From Micractinium sp. NFX-FRZ (Eukaryota > Chlorophyta > Trebouxiophyceae > Chlorellales > Chlorellaceae): DNA of 64,000 bases. Each line of letters begins with the position of its first letter. The stretch's first letter is position 1. A model generated the notes under the pieces. The model was not told the origin of the DNA and ran no database searches. It worked only from the letters and a program-made list of their open reading frames with translations. Both the position numbers and the translations under genes were made by a program. The stretch covers positions 1-64,000 of the forward strand of contig JAPTJF010000265.1 in NCBI GenBank assembly GCA_029339195.1. Direction: 5' to 3'. Below, piece by piece: positions 1-23,694 of the stretch.

Positions 1-250
1 GGAGGGAGGGAGGGAGGGAGGGAGGGAGGGAGGGAGGGAGGGAGGGAGGGAGGGGGGGAGGGGGGGAGGGGGGGAGGGGAGGGGAGGGGAGGGGAGGGGA
101 GGGGAGGAAGGGGGGAGAGAAGAAAGAAAAGAAGAGAAGAGAAGAGAAGAAAGAAAAGAGAAAAGAAGAAAAAGAAGAAGAGAAGAAAAAGAGAGGAGAA
201 GAGAAGAGAAGGAAAGAGGAAGGGGAGGAGGAGGGGGAGAAAAAAGGGGG
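1..250. repeat. GGGA-type purine tract grading into GA-rich low complexity
   Basis: The first ~50 bases are a regular GGGA tandem repeat. It becomes GGGGGGA, then GGGGA, then a GA/AAG-rich stretch to about 250, with almost no pyrimidines on this strand. No TTTAGGG or TTAGGG telomere unit is visible, so it is called a simple repeat and not a telomere. The tract touches the window edge, so its true length is unknown. Confidence 0.9.
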
Positions 251-2100
251 GTCACATTCACATGGTTGTGTTTGAAACGGCCCATAAGAGTGGTGGGTTG
301 TATTGCAGCCCCAATTCTTTCTGTGCTGGCTGGGTATGACTGTAGGGGGTCTGAGGAAGCTTTGCACGTGTGTGGGGCATGCCAAACGCACTCTTACACC
401 ACATTCAGTGCCTCCCGAAGCGAAAGCGTGCCGCCCGTGCCGACACACCACATCGAACCACCCCAAACCACCCTCAGGTGATCGCATACGACGAATTAAA
501 CACTCTAGGCGTGTTCACAGTAGTCCACATGGGGGGGGGGACTAAGGCCCAGCCGAGAGGGAGCGCTCCTGACCCCCTCACACCCCCCCGCTTCTGGCCG
601 CTGGCACCGAAAGCACACAAAAGCACACACTGGCAGGCTCGATGCCCCACCTTTACCCCACCCAAACTATCATCAGCGGGCCCGGCAGGTCCTAATAAAC
701 GCTACAGGCGTGTTCCCTATACTCAAAATAGGGGGGGAGCACGGCCCCACCCCGTAAGGAGGGCCCCTCACCCTCGGCGCAGCCGCCCACGTCGGGGGAA
801 TGCGGCCGAAGCGCTCAAACGCAGGTATCTGCTGGTATCATGCCCCAGCTGTGACAGCTGTTCTGGGCAGGCCGACCCGCCCTATGTGGCGTGATACAAC
901 TTCTACAGTCTTAAACCGAAGAGGGAGCCTGAAAGGTGGGCCTAAATGGTGGGGTTATCCCCCCGGGGGGGCGCCGATACCCCGCCTGGTGGGGGAGGGC
1001 AGCGGTCACCTAGCGGCGGGGTCCGGTACCGAACGTACACATCATGTACGGCACCCGTACCCCCTAGTCACATAACAGGTCTTTCAAGAAACGCCAGGCC
1101 CCAGGAGCTCAGGCCAAAGGAGTGGCGCTCAAGGGTTGCGTACGGCGGGGGCAGTGACAGGTCCATTGGCCATGCTAACAACGCATGTAATGGCCCCTTG
1201 CCCTTGCCTGCCCCCTGCGTCTGCTGACATGGGACGGGGGCAGGCATAAGCTCGTATAGGACGCTTCACGACTGTGTGGCTTCTGCACTGCACAAGCTGC
1301 GCGGCATGCTGCAACACCTATCAACCTGGCAGCACCCCGCAGCCTCCCCGCCGCCATCCCGGGCGACAGCTCCGAGTGAGAGGCGGTGTTAACAACCACA
1401 TCAGCCAGCCTGGTGAGACGTGTTAACAACCACGTCAGCCGTCTACTGGCAGCAGGAGACTTGGCAAAGGCATGGGTTACCCAGCCCCTCCACCGCAGCG
1501 GCAGCTGTGGTGAGAGGCATTGTTAACAACACAACAGGCAGGTTCATCCCACCCCCCGGCATCGCCGACCCATGCCAGCTGCCCCCCACCAACAGCCCCT
1601 GCCGGCCGGCTACAACTCCTCAGCTATGCCCCCCACCAGCTGCAGCCCCCCTGCCGGCAGCAACCCTCAGCTGTGCGCCCCCACCAGCCGCAACCCGCCT
1701 GTTCTGCAGCGCTCCCAACTTAGGTGCTGTGCTGGCTTACAGCGCAGGCTCGTCAGCCAAGTGACGACAAGCCGAATGATTGCTATGCGAAGGGGCTGTT
1801 CAGGAATGGGGCAGCAGAGATCAGGCGCGGGGAGGGCGGCGGCACGTGTTGCCGTGGAGCCGCGGGGGAGGGCGGGGTAGCCAGGAGCGCACCCGCATCC
1901 GCTCCCCTGCTTGCCGCCTGCTGCTGCTGGTCGCCCTGCTGCTGCTGCTGCCCCACCACGACACTGCTGCAGGCAGCTTGTGGTTCATGCCTGCAGCTGT
2001 CAGACACCAGGGCTGCCACCAGCACACCAGGGCTGGTGCTGCCAGGTCGCTGCCAGAACCTCCTTCGCCAGCCACTCCCTCCGCCGCAAAGCATCTGCAG
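251..2100. other. Region without a supportable gene; diverged short repeats
   Basis: Open frames here are short, overlap on both strands and read as Pro/Arg/Gly low complexity without domains, as expected by chance in GC-rich DNA. A short motif starting GTGTTAACAACCAC recurs near 1387, 1420 and (diverged) 1518. A diverged ~60-bp Pro/Gln-rich unit repeats at about 1605-1705. A cluster of four GTAC cores forms an imperfect dyad at about 1025-1063. Confidence 0.5.
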
Positions 2101-2103
2101 GAG

Positions 2104-2345
2104 GTGGGGCAGAGTACAGCGGGGGCGGGCGGGACGTGAGGCGGCGCGCCCTCTACAACTGGGTGGGGTGGGGCAAAGTACGACGGGGGCGGCCGGGATA
2201 GGGCGGGCAATTTGGGTGAGGTAGGGCGGGGCCGGGCAGGGCAGAGTACGGCGGGGGCTGGCAGGTGGTGTAGGGTGGGGTGGGATGGGGCCGGCGGGCG
2301 GGCAGGGTAGGGCGGGGCGGGGCGGGCAGGTGGGGGAGGGTAGCG
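2104..2345. repeat. G-rich degenerate tandem repeat
   Basis: Units of the form GGGGCAGAGTACGGCGGGGG recur three times (near 2107, 2172 and 2240), separated by GGGCGGGGC-rich spacers. The strand is extremely G-rich. No coding potential beyond frames opened by composition. Confidence 0.6.
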
Positions 2346-2839
2346 CATGAGCGGCGCCAAGACAAGCAGGCAGCCTGAGAGGACACCGAGTGTGAGGGGC
2401 CGCATCTGGCAAGCTATGCGGGCAGACAGGAGCGGGCAGCCAGGGGCGCACGTAGGCTGCTAAGCGAGCTAGCTGCGCTGGCCCTCACACAGCTTCAGTA
2501 GCTTGGCGGCACCCCTGTCACTACCCAAGTCGGCCAGCCTCTGCTTACTTGCCGCGCGCCGGCTGGCCAAAAGCACCCTCTCCACTAATTCTCAAGGCCC
2601 TTCGGCCCAGCTGGCTAGCAGCTCAGCTGTGCACTTTGCACTCAAACAGCACCAAGCCCGCACCTCTCCCACCCATGCCCACAGCGCCGCACCTTGCTGC
2701 TGAGTTGAGGACTGCTGCGCCCTCACCAGCCCAGGCACGCAGTGACCGTCCTTGCTGTCCCTTTAATTGCAAATCAACTGCAGGGCAGGGGAGGTGTGGG
2801 GACGGGCCAGGGTGAGGGGACGGGGGCAGACAGTGGGTT

Positions 2840-2990
2840 CCAGCGGCAGCATGGCATGGGGGCCAGCAGCAGCATGACAGGACGGGCAGCATGGCAGGTT
2901 GGGGCGCGGCAGCATGGCGTGGGAGCCAGCAGCAGCAAGGCAGGAGCGGCAGCATGGCGTGTAACCAGCGGAGGGGCAGGTCCGGGCAGC
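2840..2990. repeat. Diverged tandem repeat with GGCAGCATGGC core
   Basis: The core GGCAGCATGGC occurs four times in about 120 bases, at variable spacing, and is followed in several copies by a GCCAGCAGCAGC segment. It lies outside any gene model. Confidence 0.6.
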
Positions 2991-3365
2991 AGAGAAGCAG
3001 GCAAGGTTCGCAGTAGCGCGTAAGATTGGAGAGGGTGTGCCAAGCCAGATGCCCAACACACAGGGCACACATGGACAGTTCCAGCAAATATAAGCTTCCC
3101 TTGGCTCCACGGAACACACGTGCGCTGCTAAGGAAAGCAAGCTGCAGTGACTCCACTGGCCCAGAGGCCTCGGCAGCCGGTCAGCCACCCATGTGGCTCG
3201 CACTGTGAGGCCTGCTGGACCGGCTGGCTGGCTCACCTGCTCGTCCTCCATACCATCACCGCTGCCCGCTCATTCTTTGCTGGCCTGCAGCGCCAAACTT
3301 GCACACACACGCACACAGCAATGCAGTCGCACCCAGCCCAGTGACACACACACAGCCAGCAGCGC

Positions 3366-3462
3366 ACCTTGTGTTGATGCGGGTAGCGCCCATGTTCCCG
3401 AGCCACAGTTCCCGAGGCAGCGACTGGCGTTCAGGAAGAAGGCCTTGTGACCAGGCTGCAGA
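3366..3462 (-). pseudogene. Heavily decayed copy of the ABCC H-loop exon
   Basis: On the minus strand this segment aligns with exon 25 of the intact ABC transporter (10771-10882). It shares the exon-end segment around the TTGTGTTGATGCGG stretch and the aspartate/asparagine-rich tail, but carries many substitutions and small gaps. The translation no longer contains the TIAHR H-loop motif. It is the most degraded of the copies of the transporter's 3' end in this region and cannot be functional. Confidence 0.5.
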
Positions 3463-3879
3463 GGAAAGTGAGAGAGACGGGGGGAGGGCAGGAAGTACAC
3501 ATGAGAGGAGCGGAGGTAGGGCACAGGTAGGGCACAGGTAGGCAGCCGAAGCAGAGCAAGCTGTGATGGGCCATCCACAGCAGCGGAGGCTTGCCAGCAC
3601 CCCCGGAAGCCGCCCTAGTGGGCCATGCCGCACTCAGATCTCCTGGTTTCACCCCTCCCCAGTGCCCTCCTCGTGCTGACCAAGCAGCCAGTGTGCTCTT
3701 TCATCCTTCAACTCTCATGCCCCCACACACAACATGACACCACCTGCAACACACACCTCCCGACGGATGCCTGCACATGAAACTTGAGCACAGCGCTGCT
3801 CACATTTCCCCCACAAGCACGGCATCACCCCTTGCTTGCCTCCCCCCCCCCACCACCCACACCCAGTGCCGCACCTCGT

Positions 3880-3935
3880 ATGTTTGGTCTTGGGCGGATC
3901 GGCAACAAGGACTCGGTTTTGCAGTCCAAGCTGCA
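3880..3935 (-). pseudogene. Decayed copy of the ABCC Walker B exon
   Basis: Minus-strand translation gives NRVLVAD followed by unrelated residues. This compares with [11 protein letters not shown] in exon 24 of the intact gene (11351-11447). Only the Walker B core survives; the signature motif upstream is not recognisable. Read as an old fragment of the duplicated transporter tail; the short match keeps confidence moderate. Confidence 0.4.
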
Positions 3936-4457
3936 CACTTGAGAAAGGGGGCGGACATGGGTGGGCAGGGCGGATGAGAGGGGCGGGGCATAGCAGGGGT
4001 GGGAGCGGGGGTCGGTGTTGATGCTGCAGGAGGCAGAGGCAGGGGCGCGGGGCAGGGCAGACAAATGGTTGGGTAGGGTGGACAGAAGCTGGGTGGGGCA
4101 GAGGCCGGATGAGAGGGGCAGGGGCCCGCAAATGTGCCTGTGGGAGAGGATAGACATTGGTGCAGGAGGGCGGGAGGCCAGCGGCAGAGGCTCTGCTCGG
4201 CAGCCCGGCATGGACGGGGCATGGGCGGCAGTTTGCACATGCCACTCCCTCACGGTCATGAAGACGCTCCAAATGCCCCCTGCGCAACCTCACTGCCCGC
4301 CGGCCCCTACAACCCCCTGTCACTCCAGTCTTCCCTGCCTGGCTGCTGCGCTGCTGCCACTGCCCTGCATGCAGTCCCACCCTCAGCCATCGACTACCTG
4401 CCATCACCCACCGCCCCGGCCTGCACCTCTGCCCAGCAGCTCCCTCAAGCTGTGTGA

Positions 4458-4655
4458 TGCCCACAGCTACCTCCCCCCGCACACCCCCCGCACCCACCCA
4501 CACACCTCGTCGGCCACCAGCACGCGAGGCTGGCGCAGGAGGGCGCGCGCCACGCACAGCAGCTGGTGCTGGCCCACGCTGAAGTTCTCGCCTGCAGCCA
4601 GCGGGGGGGAGGGGAGGTGGGGGTCAGCATCGGTGGCAGGCCAGCGCGGCAGGCC
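4458..4655 (-). pseudogene. Recent, near-identical copy of ABCC signature/Walker B exon plus flanking intron
   Basis: This block is almost base-for-base the same as 11309-11490, covering intron sequence on both sides of exon 24 of the intact transporter. It encodes the ABC signature (NFSVGQHQ; intact gene NFSVGQRQ) and Walker B (VLVADE). A small deletion removes the bases corresponding to the exon's 3' end and splice donor (intact 11351-11361), so it cannot be spliced like the original. High identity in intron sequence implies a recent duplication or gene conversion. Confidence 0.85.
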
Positions 4656-5039
4656 AAGGGTCGGCAGGGGAGCGGCATGGGGAGGGTGAAGAAGGCAAAG
4701 CGCAAGGGGGAGGGTAAAGCGGGGCGGGGCGGGGCGGGGCCGGGAGGACGGGGTGGGGCGTGCCCGGGAGGGGCGCACAGCAGAGAGTTTTGAAGGGGTG
4801 TTGGGGGTGCAGGCCAGCACAATCGAGCAGCAGCAAACCAGGGCTGTTCCAGGCGAGCCTGTTGGCCTTGTTCCGAGCTTCACAAGTCGGGTTGCACCCA
4901 GCACCGCAGTCAGCAATACCTGCTGGCCTTGGTGGCAAACCCCAACCAGCTGGGTCGACCTGCCCTCGGCCCTCCAGTATTCATGCGAGAGCGCGCTTGC
5001 ACCCTCCCCACCCGCGCCCCACCCACCCCGCCGCGGCAC

Positions 5040-5158
5040 CTTGCTCGAGTCGAGGATTGTGCGGATGCTGTGGGCAATGGTGAGAACCATGCAGTTCTTG
5101 AGCTCGCGGCGGATGGTGCGCTGGGCCAGGAAGAGGGTCTCACCAGCTGCGCTGCACA
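5040..5158 (-). pseudogene. Duplicate of the ABCC H-loop exon, frame still open
   Basis: Aligns over its full length with exon 25 of the intact transporter (10771-10882), at roughly 80% identity by eye. The translation keeps TIRRELKNC and VLTIAHSI, including the H-loop histidine, and ends ILDSSKV with a GT donor. It lacks the conserved aspartate-serine stretch at the exon start. It lies in the order expected after the decayed exon-24 copy at 5540-5632, so it belongs to a collinear duplicated gene tail. Confidence 0.75.
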
Positions 5159-5539
5159 GGGCAGGACAGAGAGGCGGGGAGAGGGCAGGAGGGGGGCATG
5201 AGAGGAGCAGGGGCAAAGCAGGGGCGAGGCAGGGGAGAAACCTTGCAGCCTACACTGCAGATGGCACGAATGGGCAGGGGAGGGCAGGAGTCGGCCCTAC
5301 AGCGCCCCATGCCAGCCCACAAGGTGTGTTCAACTGCCCTGCACCCAGCGCCCGCTGTTACCAGTCCATGCCCACCCCCAACATTCCCTGGACCCACACA
5401 CCATGCACCCTCCGGCCCACGGGCACATGCACTGCCTCACCACCTGCCCTGCATTCCTGCACCCCACGCCTGCATGCATTCACCACGCCCAATCCACGCC
5501 AGTCCCCGCCCGCCTGCCACTGGCTATGTGACCAACCCA

Positions 5540-5632
5540 CCTGGCTAGCAGTGGCCTCGGCAGCAGTCAGCGCACGCGGGGCTGGCACAGGAGGGCGCTC
5601 ACATTATCGCCTGCAACCACTGGGGAGGGGGG
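5540..5632 (-). pseudogene. Decayed copy of the ABCC signature/Walker B exon
   Basis: Minus-strand sequence resembles exon 24 of the intact transporter (11351-11447): the segment for the arginine-leucine run between signature and Walker B is recognisable, as are the flanking CCTGCAACCACTG/GGGGAGG intron bases. Substitutions have destroyed Walker B. It sits upstream, in transcription order, of the better-preserved H-loop copy at 5040-5158. Confidence 0.5.
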
Positions 5633-6611
5633 GGGACCCAGGCACACATTCACACAGCGAAGGGAGCCAGGCACCAGCAAGCCCTGGGCAGGCAGGCAGG
5701 CAGCAGTGGTTCTGGAAGCCGGGGGGCATCCCCCTGTCCTGCCCACTAAGAAGGAAGGTCAGGGTCTGAGGCCCCTGTCCTGCTCCTTGTCCGCCCTCTC
5801 ATCACCTTCTCCCGGCTTCTCCACCCCATTCCCTCTCCTCTGCCAACCCTCGTCCCCACCGTGCACACAGCCAGCCAGCCCAGGCAGCCATGCGCAGGCT
5901 GCCCCCCGTGCTCACCGCTCCTCTGCCATGCACCCCATGCAGCCCCCCGTCGCCACCCCCTCAAGCCGGCTGTGCGGGAACAGGCAATGCGGCACGGGGC
6001 CCTGCGCACAGGTGGAGGGAAAGGGGGGCCAGGTAGTGGGCACATGAGGACCGCCGTGTGGGGAGGGGGGCATGTCGAGCAGAGGAGTGGAGACCAGGCC
6101 CCCGGGGTGGCACCAGGCACCAAGCGGCGGCAGCACAGCTTGGGTGCTGCCACGTGGGACTGAGCGGCGGGGCGTGCGCGACAGGATCAGTGCGCCCATC
6201 AGCAGCACCACAGCTGCAGAGAGCCTGCCCCCAGCGGCTCGGGCGCACAGGCGCTGCGAATCAAAGCATGTGCAGTGTGATGGGAGGCAGCGCACAATGC
6301 GCGGCAGGCAGCTGAAGGGGTGGGCGGGATGACGACCTGAGGTCAACTGACTGGGCTGGCAAGCAGCAACACAAGCAGGCCAGGCCAGGCCAGGCCGGCA
6401 AGCAGCAGCGAGGCCGAGCAAGCAGGCAGCCCAGGCAGATGCAGGGCACATGCAGGGCACCCCCACCCCCATGCTCCTCATCATCTCCCCTCCCTTCTTC
6501 TCCCAACGACCTCGCCCTCCTCTACCCACGCCAGTGCACTGGTTTCCACAATGCAAGGGTCCATGCACACCCCCAGCCATCCCAGGGAGCCAGGCTCCCC
6601 CCTGCTCACCC

Positions 6612-6705
6612 TTGTCCACCCTGCCGACACGCCTGCCCTGGCGATGCCAGGGTTCCAGGTTTGTGTGCAGGCTGCCGGCTGAACAGCGCTGGGTCCCTGC
6701 GAGGG
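6612..6705 (-). pseudogene. Decayed copy of ABCC exon 23 (post Q-loop region of NBD2)
   Basis: The translation contains RDPALFSRQ followed by a degraded stretch, matching QDPVLFSGSVRTNLDP encoded by exon 23 of the intact gene (11729-11882). No intact frame persists through the unit. Its position between the exon-22-like remnant near 7400 and the exon-24 remnant near 5600 preserves the order of the original gene. Confidence 0.5.
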
Positions 6706-7392
6706 AGGGGCAGGGTGGGGCAAGCAGGCACAAGGGGGATGAGCGCCGGCTGCAGGGGCCCAGGTCCCAGGAAGTAGCGGGCATGCGGGCTGAACATGAG
6801 CATGAGCGCTCCTGCCCGGGAGCAGGAGGCAGCACATGGAGCATGGCAGCAAGGCATGGCAAGCATGCAGAGCGCTGCAAGTCGGGCGGGGCAGCACCAG
6901 GCAGGGGGGCCTCCAACACTGGGTGGGAGGCAGTGGACAGGGGCCGGGAGACAAGGAGAGCAGCACACTGTGGCACAACAGCAGCAGCAGCAGAGGGCCC
7001 GCCCTGGTGGCCTTGGAAGCGTTTGCGGTGTGACGTGGTGAGGCAGGGCAGCACAGGCAGGAGCAGTTGTGATGTGAGGTGGGCAGGAGGCAGGGCACCC
7101 AGCAGTGCAAGGAGGCGACGGGCTGGGGTGCAGCTGCTGGGGTGCATCATGCATGCAATGGGCACTCCGGCCTGCCCACCTGGCAGCGCGCACTGCACCC
7201 CCACCCCCAAGGCAGGCAAGTGGGCAATGGCCTGCCAGCATCTGCATCACTCTCACACCTGGGGAGGCCAGCAACGGCACGCCAACCACAGGCATGTCAG
7301 CTGCTAGGGCAAGCCGCAGCGTTGCCCACGCCTGCAGCTCCAACGCCTGCACCACAATGGCAAGCTCAGGAAGCATGCCCCTCACCCCCTTG

Positions 7393-7425
7393 TGCCTCAC
7401 CTGTGGCATGGCGGCAATACGTACT
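7393..7425 (-). pseudogene. Remnant of the 3' end of ABCC exon 22
   Basis: A short segment matching the end of exon 22 with its donor (12254-12280): both read CCTGTGG.ATGGC.GC on the plus strand, encoding (R)IAA(I/M)PQ. Too short to stand alone; it gains support from being collinear with the other decayed exons at 6.6, 5.6 and 5.1 kb. A weaker trace of exon 20 may lie near 8118-8160. Confidence 0.4.
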
Positions 7426-7989
7426 GCTGCTCCCGGTCTTGCTGCAGATGGTGGGCGGGCCTGGTGACAGCACCGAGGGTGTGTCGCAGGTCAGCGCGGG
7501 AGCGCCTGCGGGGGGGAGGGCAGGGCGGGTATTGTGTCAGGCAGGGTGAGTGCGCTCCCCGGGGGAGGGAGCAGCGATGAGTGCTGAGGGGGGAGGGAGC
7601 AGCCCAGCAAGTGTGGTTGTGTCATGTGTGCAGTGCGCACGCCCAGGGTGAGCGGCAGGAGGGTGTTTGCTGAGACAGGGGATCACACTGCTTGTCGATT
7701 CGTAACGAAGGGCAGGTGGGTGGGATGGAGGCAGGGCGCCGAAGCTGGGTGCAGGATGGCCTGGCGGGCAGACAGCCACACAGAAACCGTTGCAACGCCC
7801 CTGCTGCTCCCCACGTCTCATGTGCCGGGAAGGGCAAGTCCCGTGCCAGCTCAAGCGGGTGGGCTGTGAGGCAAGGGCGACCCTCGTGCAGCAACTCCTG
7901 GCAACACAGCCCAGCTGCTGCCATGCCCGTGCCCTTAACCCCCCTCCCCTTTGCCGCCCCTCCGCGCAGTGGGTTGGGCACGCGGGGGG

Positions 7990-8018
7990 CCACACACACA
8001 CACACACACACACACACG
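7990..8018. repeat. (CA)n microsatellite
   Basis: About 14 uninterrupted CA units. The surrounding 7.5-10 kb has no gene model; part of it is decayed ABCC-like sequence and the rest (8.4-9.98 kb) shows nothing recognisable. Confidence 0.95.
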
Positions 8019-8399
8019 ACTCATCAGCCCCTACAGCGGTGGTCACGGCGTCTCATATGCCAGGTTTCCCATAACGTAGCAGCCCAGATATGATCAACTC
8101 ACACAGTAGGCGCCCCACTCACTGTTGAAGTCAGCCCCACATGCAGCCCCGCGCGCCAACCGCGCCATGTCTCGGTGGCGAGACAGCGCGCCCACCCAGC
8201 CACACCACCCAGGCACGCCCAACAGCCCGCCCACCAGTCCTCACCGCGTCTGTTCATCCCTGCTGCGTCTGTTTCGTTGTTGGGAGGCGGCCCTGCAGAG
8301 GGGGACGTGGCGGGGGACAGCAGGACAGCAGGTGAACGTGTGCAGTTGAGCAGGGACGCAATGTGCAGGCCTATCTCGTGCCGTCTGCAGCCCAACGTG

Positions 8400-9980
8400 C
8401 AGCTAGGGAATACCAGCAGACCGGAGGCAACGACATGGGGGTGGGTACAAGTGCATCGTGGTGCACACCACACCCCAGCAGGGCAGGCCAGCGGCGGCCG
8501 GGCGGCGCAGCAGCTGGGCAGTGGTGGCGGCTGGGGCCTTTCTGAACGACACGCTTAGCGCCCTCCGAAAGGCTGCACCTTGCACAAATCACCTGTCCTA
8601 GACAGCAGGGGGAGCTTGGGCAGCACATGTTGTTATGCTAGACTGTCGGGGCACTGCCCAGCCGAGCCGACCCGACGGCCGCCGCCTCTTCGCGCTTTTG
8701 ACGAGAGAAGTCGATGGCAGAGGAATGGGGCACTTGAACAGGTGGGAGCGCTGCCCGCGCCGAGGTGCAGATTTAACATTGCGCTGCTGGTGGTCGCCAA
8801 GGGCGGGGCGGGGGTGGTTGAGGTGCAAACGCAGTGTGAAGCGATCAACACTGGGTGGAAGTGCCTGAGGTGGTCAGGCACAGGCCTAACTCTTGCCGCC
8901 GCCGAAGCGGGCCCAGCACGCCACCTGTCTGCCGCATGGGACGCTACTAGCCCATCCCTGACATGCGCGTGAACATGACAGCAAGCCTGCACACCCTTGA
9001 TAAAAACCGTTAATGTGCATGCATGTCGCCCGTATCGCACCGCTGCTCTCCCGCTCATGAGCGTGTGATCAGGCCCCCAGGATTAACCCACGCTGCAAGG
9101 TCAGCACACGAAATCCGTGAAGCCCACCGCATTGCCCACCTGGTTGCACCCCATCTCATGCCCACGCACGCATGAGCCTGCCAGCTGCAAGACACACTCG
9201 CTATCTGCACGTCTCTGCCCAACATGGCACTGGGCAGCTCAACCGCGACAAGGGCTGGCACCCGGGCGCTGTCGCTGCCCAACATCAATGCTTCCCTACC
9301 GCAATGACTGGGCGTGTGGCCCCAACTCTCAAGGGGGCATGTGTACCTTGCCAAACTGCAGCGCAACTGTGCAAGGCCATCCATCATGTCACGTTTTTTT
9401 TGCATTGGACATGCGCCTGAAGGGGGTGTGGGACCATAGCTGCCTGGTAGCCGGGCACCCACTGGTATGAGCACAAAAGCACTGGTAGCCAGTGGAGGGG
9501 GCCCCCGCCATGGGGGTCCACACCTCTGCTGGTTTCCTCAACCCACGCCCAAGGGCGTATTCTTCTTCTCCTCCTTCTTCTTCACAAAAGCTGCGCCACT
9601 CCCTATTCAGACAGGCCTGCTCCGCTGCCTTCCCTTACGGACCCCCGGCAGCCCATTGGGCATGCCAAGTCATGTATGAGCTGTTACGTGTGCACAATGC
9701 GTGCCATTCAACCAAAGAAAGAATGCGATGAGAATGCTTTGTGCTGTCCAATGAAATATGTAGATCAAAACGCACACAGAACTGGGAGAAATGAAAGAGG
9801 ATGCCGGAGGTGTGCACGCCGAGAGCAGGGGTGGGGTGGGGATGGCGGGGAGGCAGCCCAGGGGGTGCCGGGCTCGGGGGTGGGGTCCATGCGTGCCCCT
9901 CCTCCCTGCTACAGGCTGCTGCTGCTTCCCACTTCACGCTGGTGCTGTTGAGGTAGGTTTGACGTGTTGCTGAAGCGGCA
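8400..9980. other. Intergenic, no recognisable gene
   Basis: Several short open frames exist on both strands, but none carries a domain, splice-consistent extension or conserved motif. It lies immediately downstream of the ABC transporter stop at 10021 and probably includes its 3' UTR. No TGTAA signal was found close to that stop. Confidence 0.5.
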
Positions 9981-10020
9981 GTGGAGAAAAGCTGAGGTGG
10001 CAGGGCGCAGGGGCCAGCCC

Positions 10021-23317
<13,297 letters not shown>

Positions 23318-23646
23318 GGCGGCTGCCTGGGGCGGCGGGAGTGCTCGCTGCTACAGGTGTGCACTGTATTTCAGAGTCTAAAGGCTGGCCGGGGCCTCCT
23401 TCAACTTCTCGTCTTCTCGAATCGTTCTATTCACCACACAGCTTCACCCACCAGACGGGGGGCGTGCTGTGGAAGTGAAATTGAGGCGAAGTGGAGGAGA
23501 ATTGCAGGAGTGGAGCCGGGAGTTGGCTTGGTGATGTGGACTGCTGCCGCCCAGTGCCGCTCCGTCAGCACTCGTCGGTACCGAACGGCCACAGGAGTCC
23601 CAATGCGGTCTGGGCACGTTGTTCCTGGGCGTCGGTAATGCTGATG

Positions 23647-23651
23647 TTACA
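23647..23651 (-). terminator. TGTAA poly(A) signal of the membrane-protein gene
   Basis: TTACA on the plus strand is the green-algal TGTAA signal on the coding strand, 44 bases downstream of the stop codon at 23695. Confidence 0.5.
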
Positions 23652-23694
23652 AACTACATCCATGCCTGCCTTGAAAGCAGCGCGGGAGCATGCA

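Noticed and set aside
1..60. Telomere at the window start
   Set aside because: The unit is GGGA, not a known telomeric repeat, and it is followed by degenerate purine tracts.
370..894. 174-codon open frame near the left edge
   Set aside because: Pro/Arg-rich, no domain, overlapped by other equally long frames on both strands; typical of random GC-rich DNA.
4467..5216. Possible second functional ABC transporter
   Set aside because: Only fragments of NBD2 are present, the signature-exon copy has lost its donor, and no transmembrane exons or C-terminal exon accompany them.
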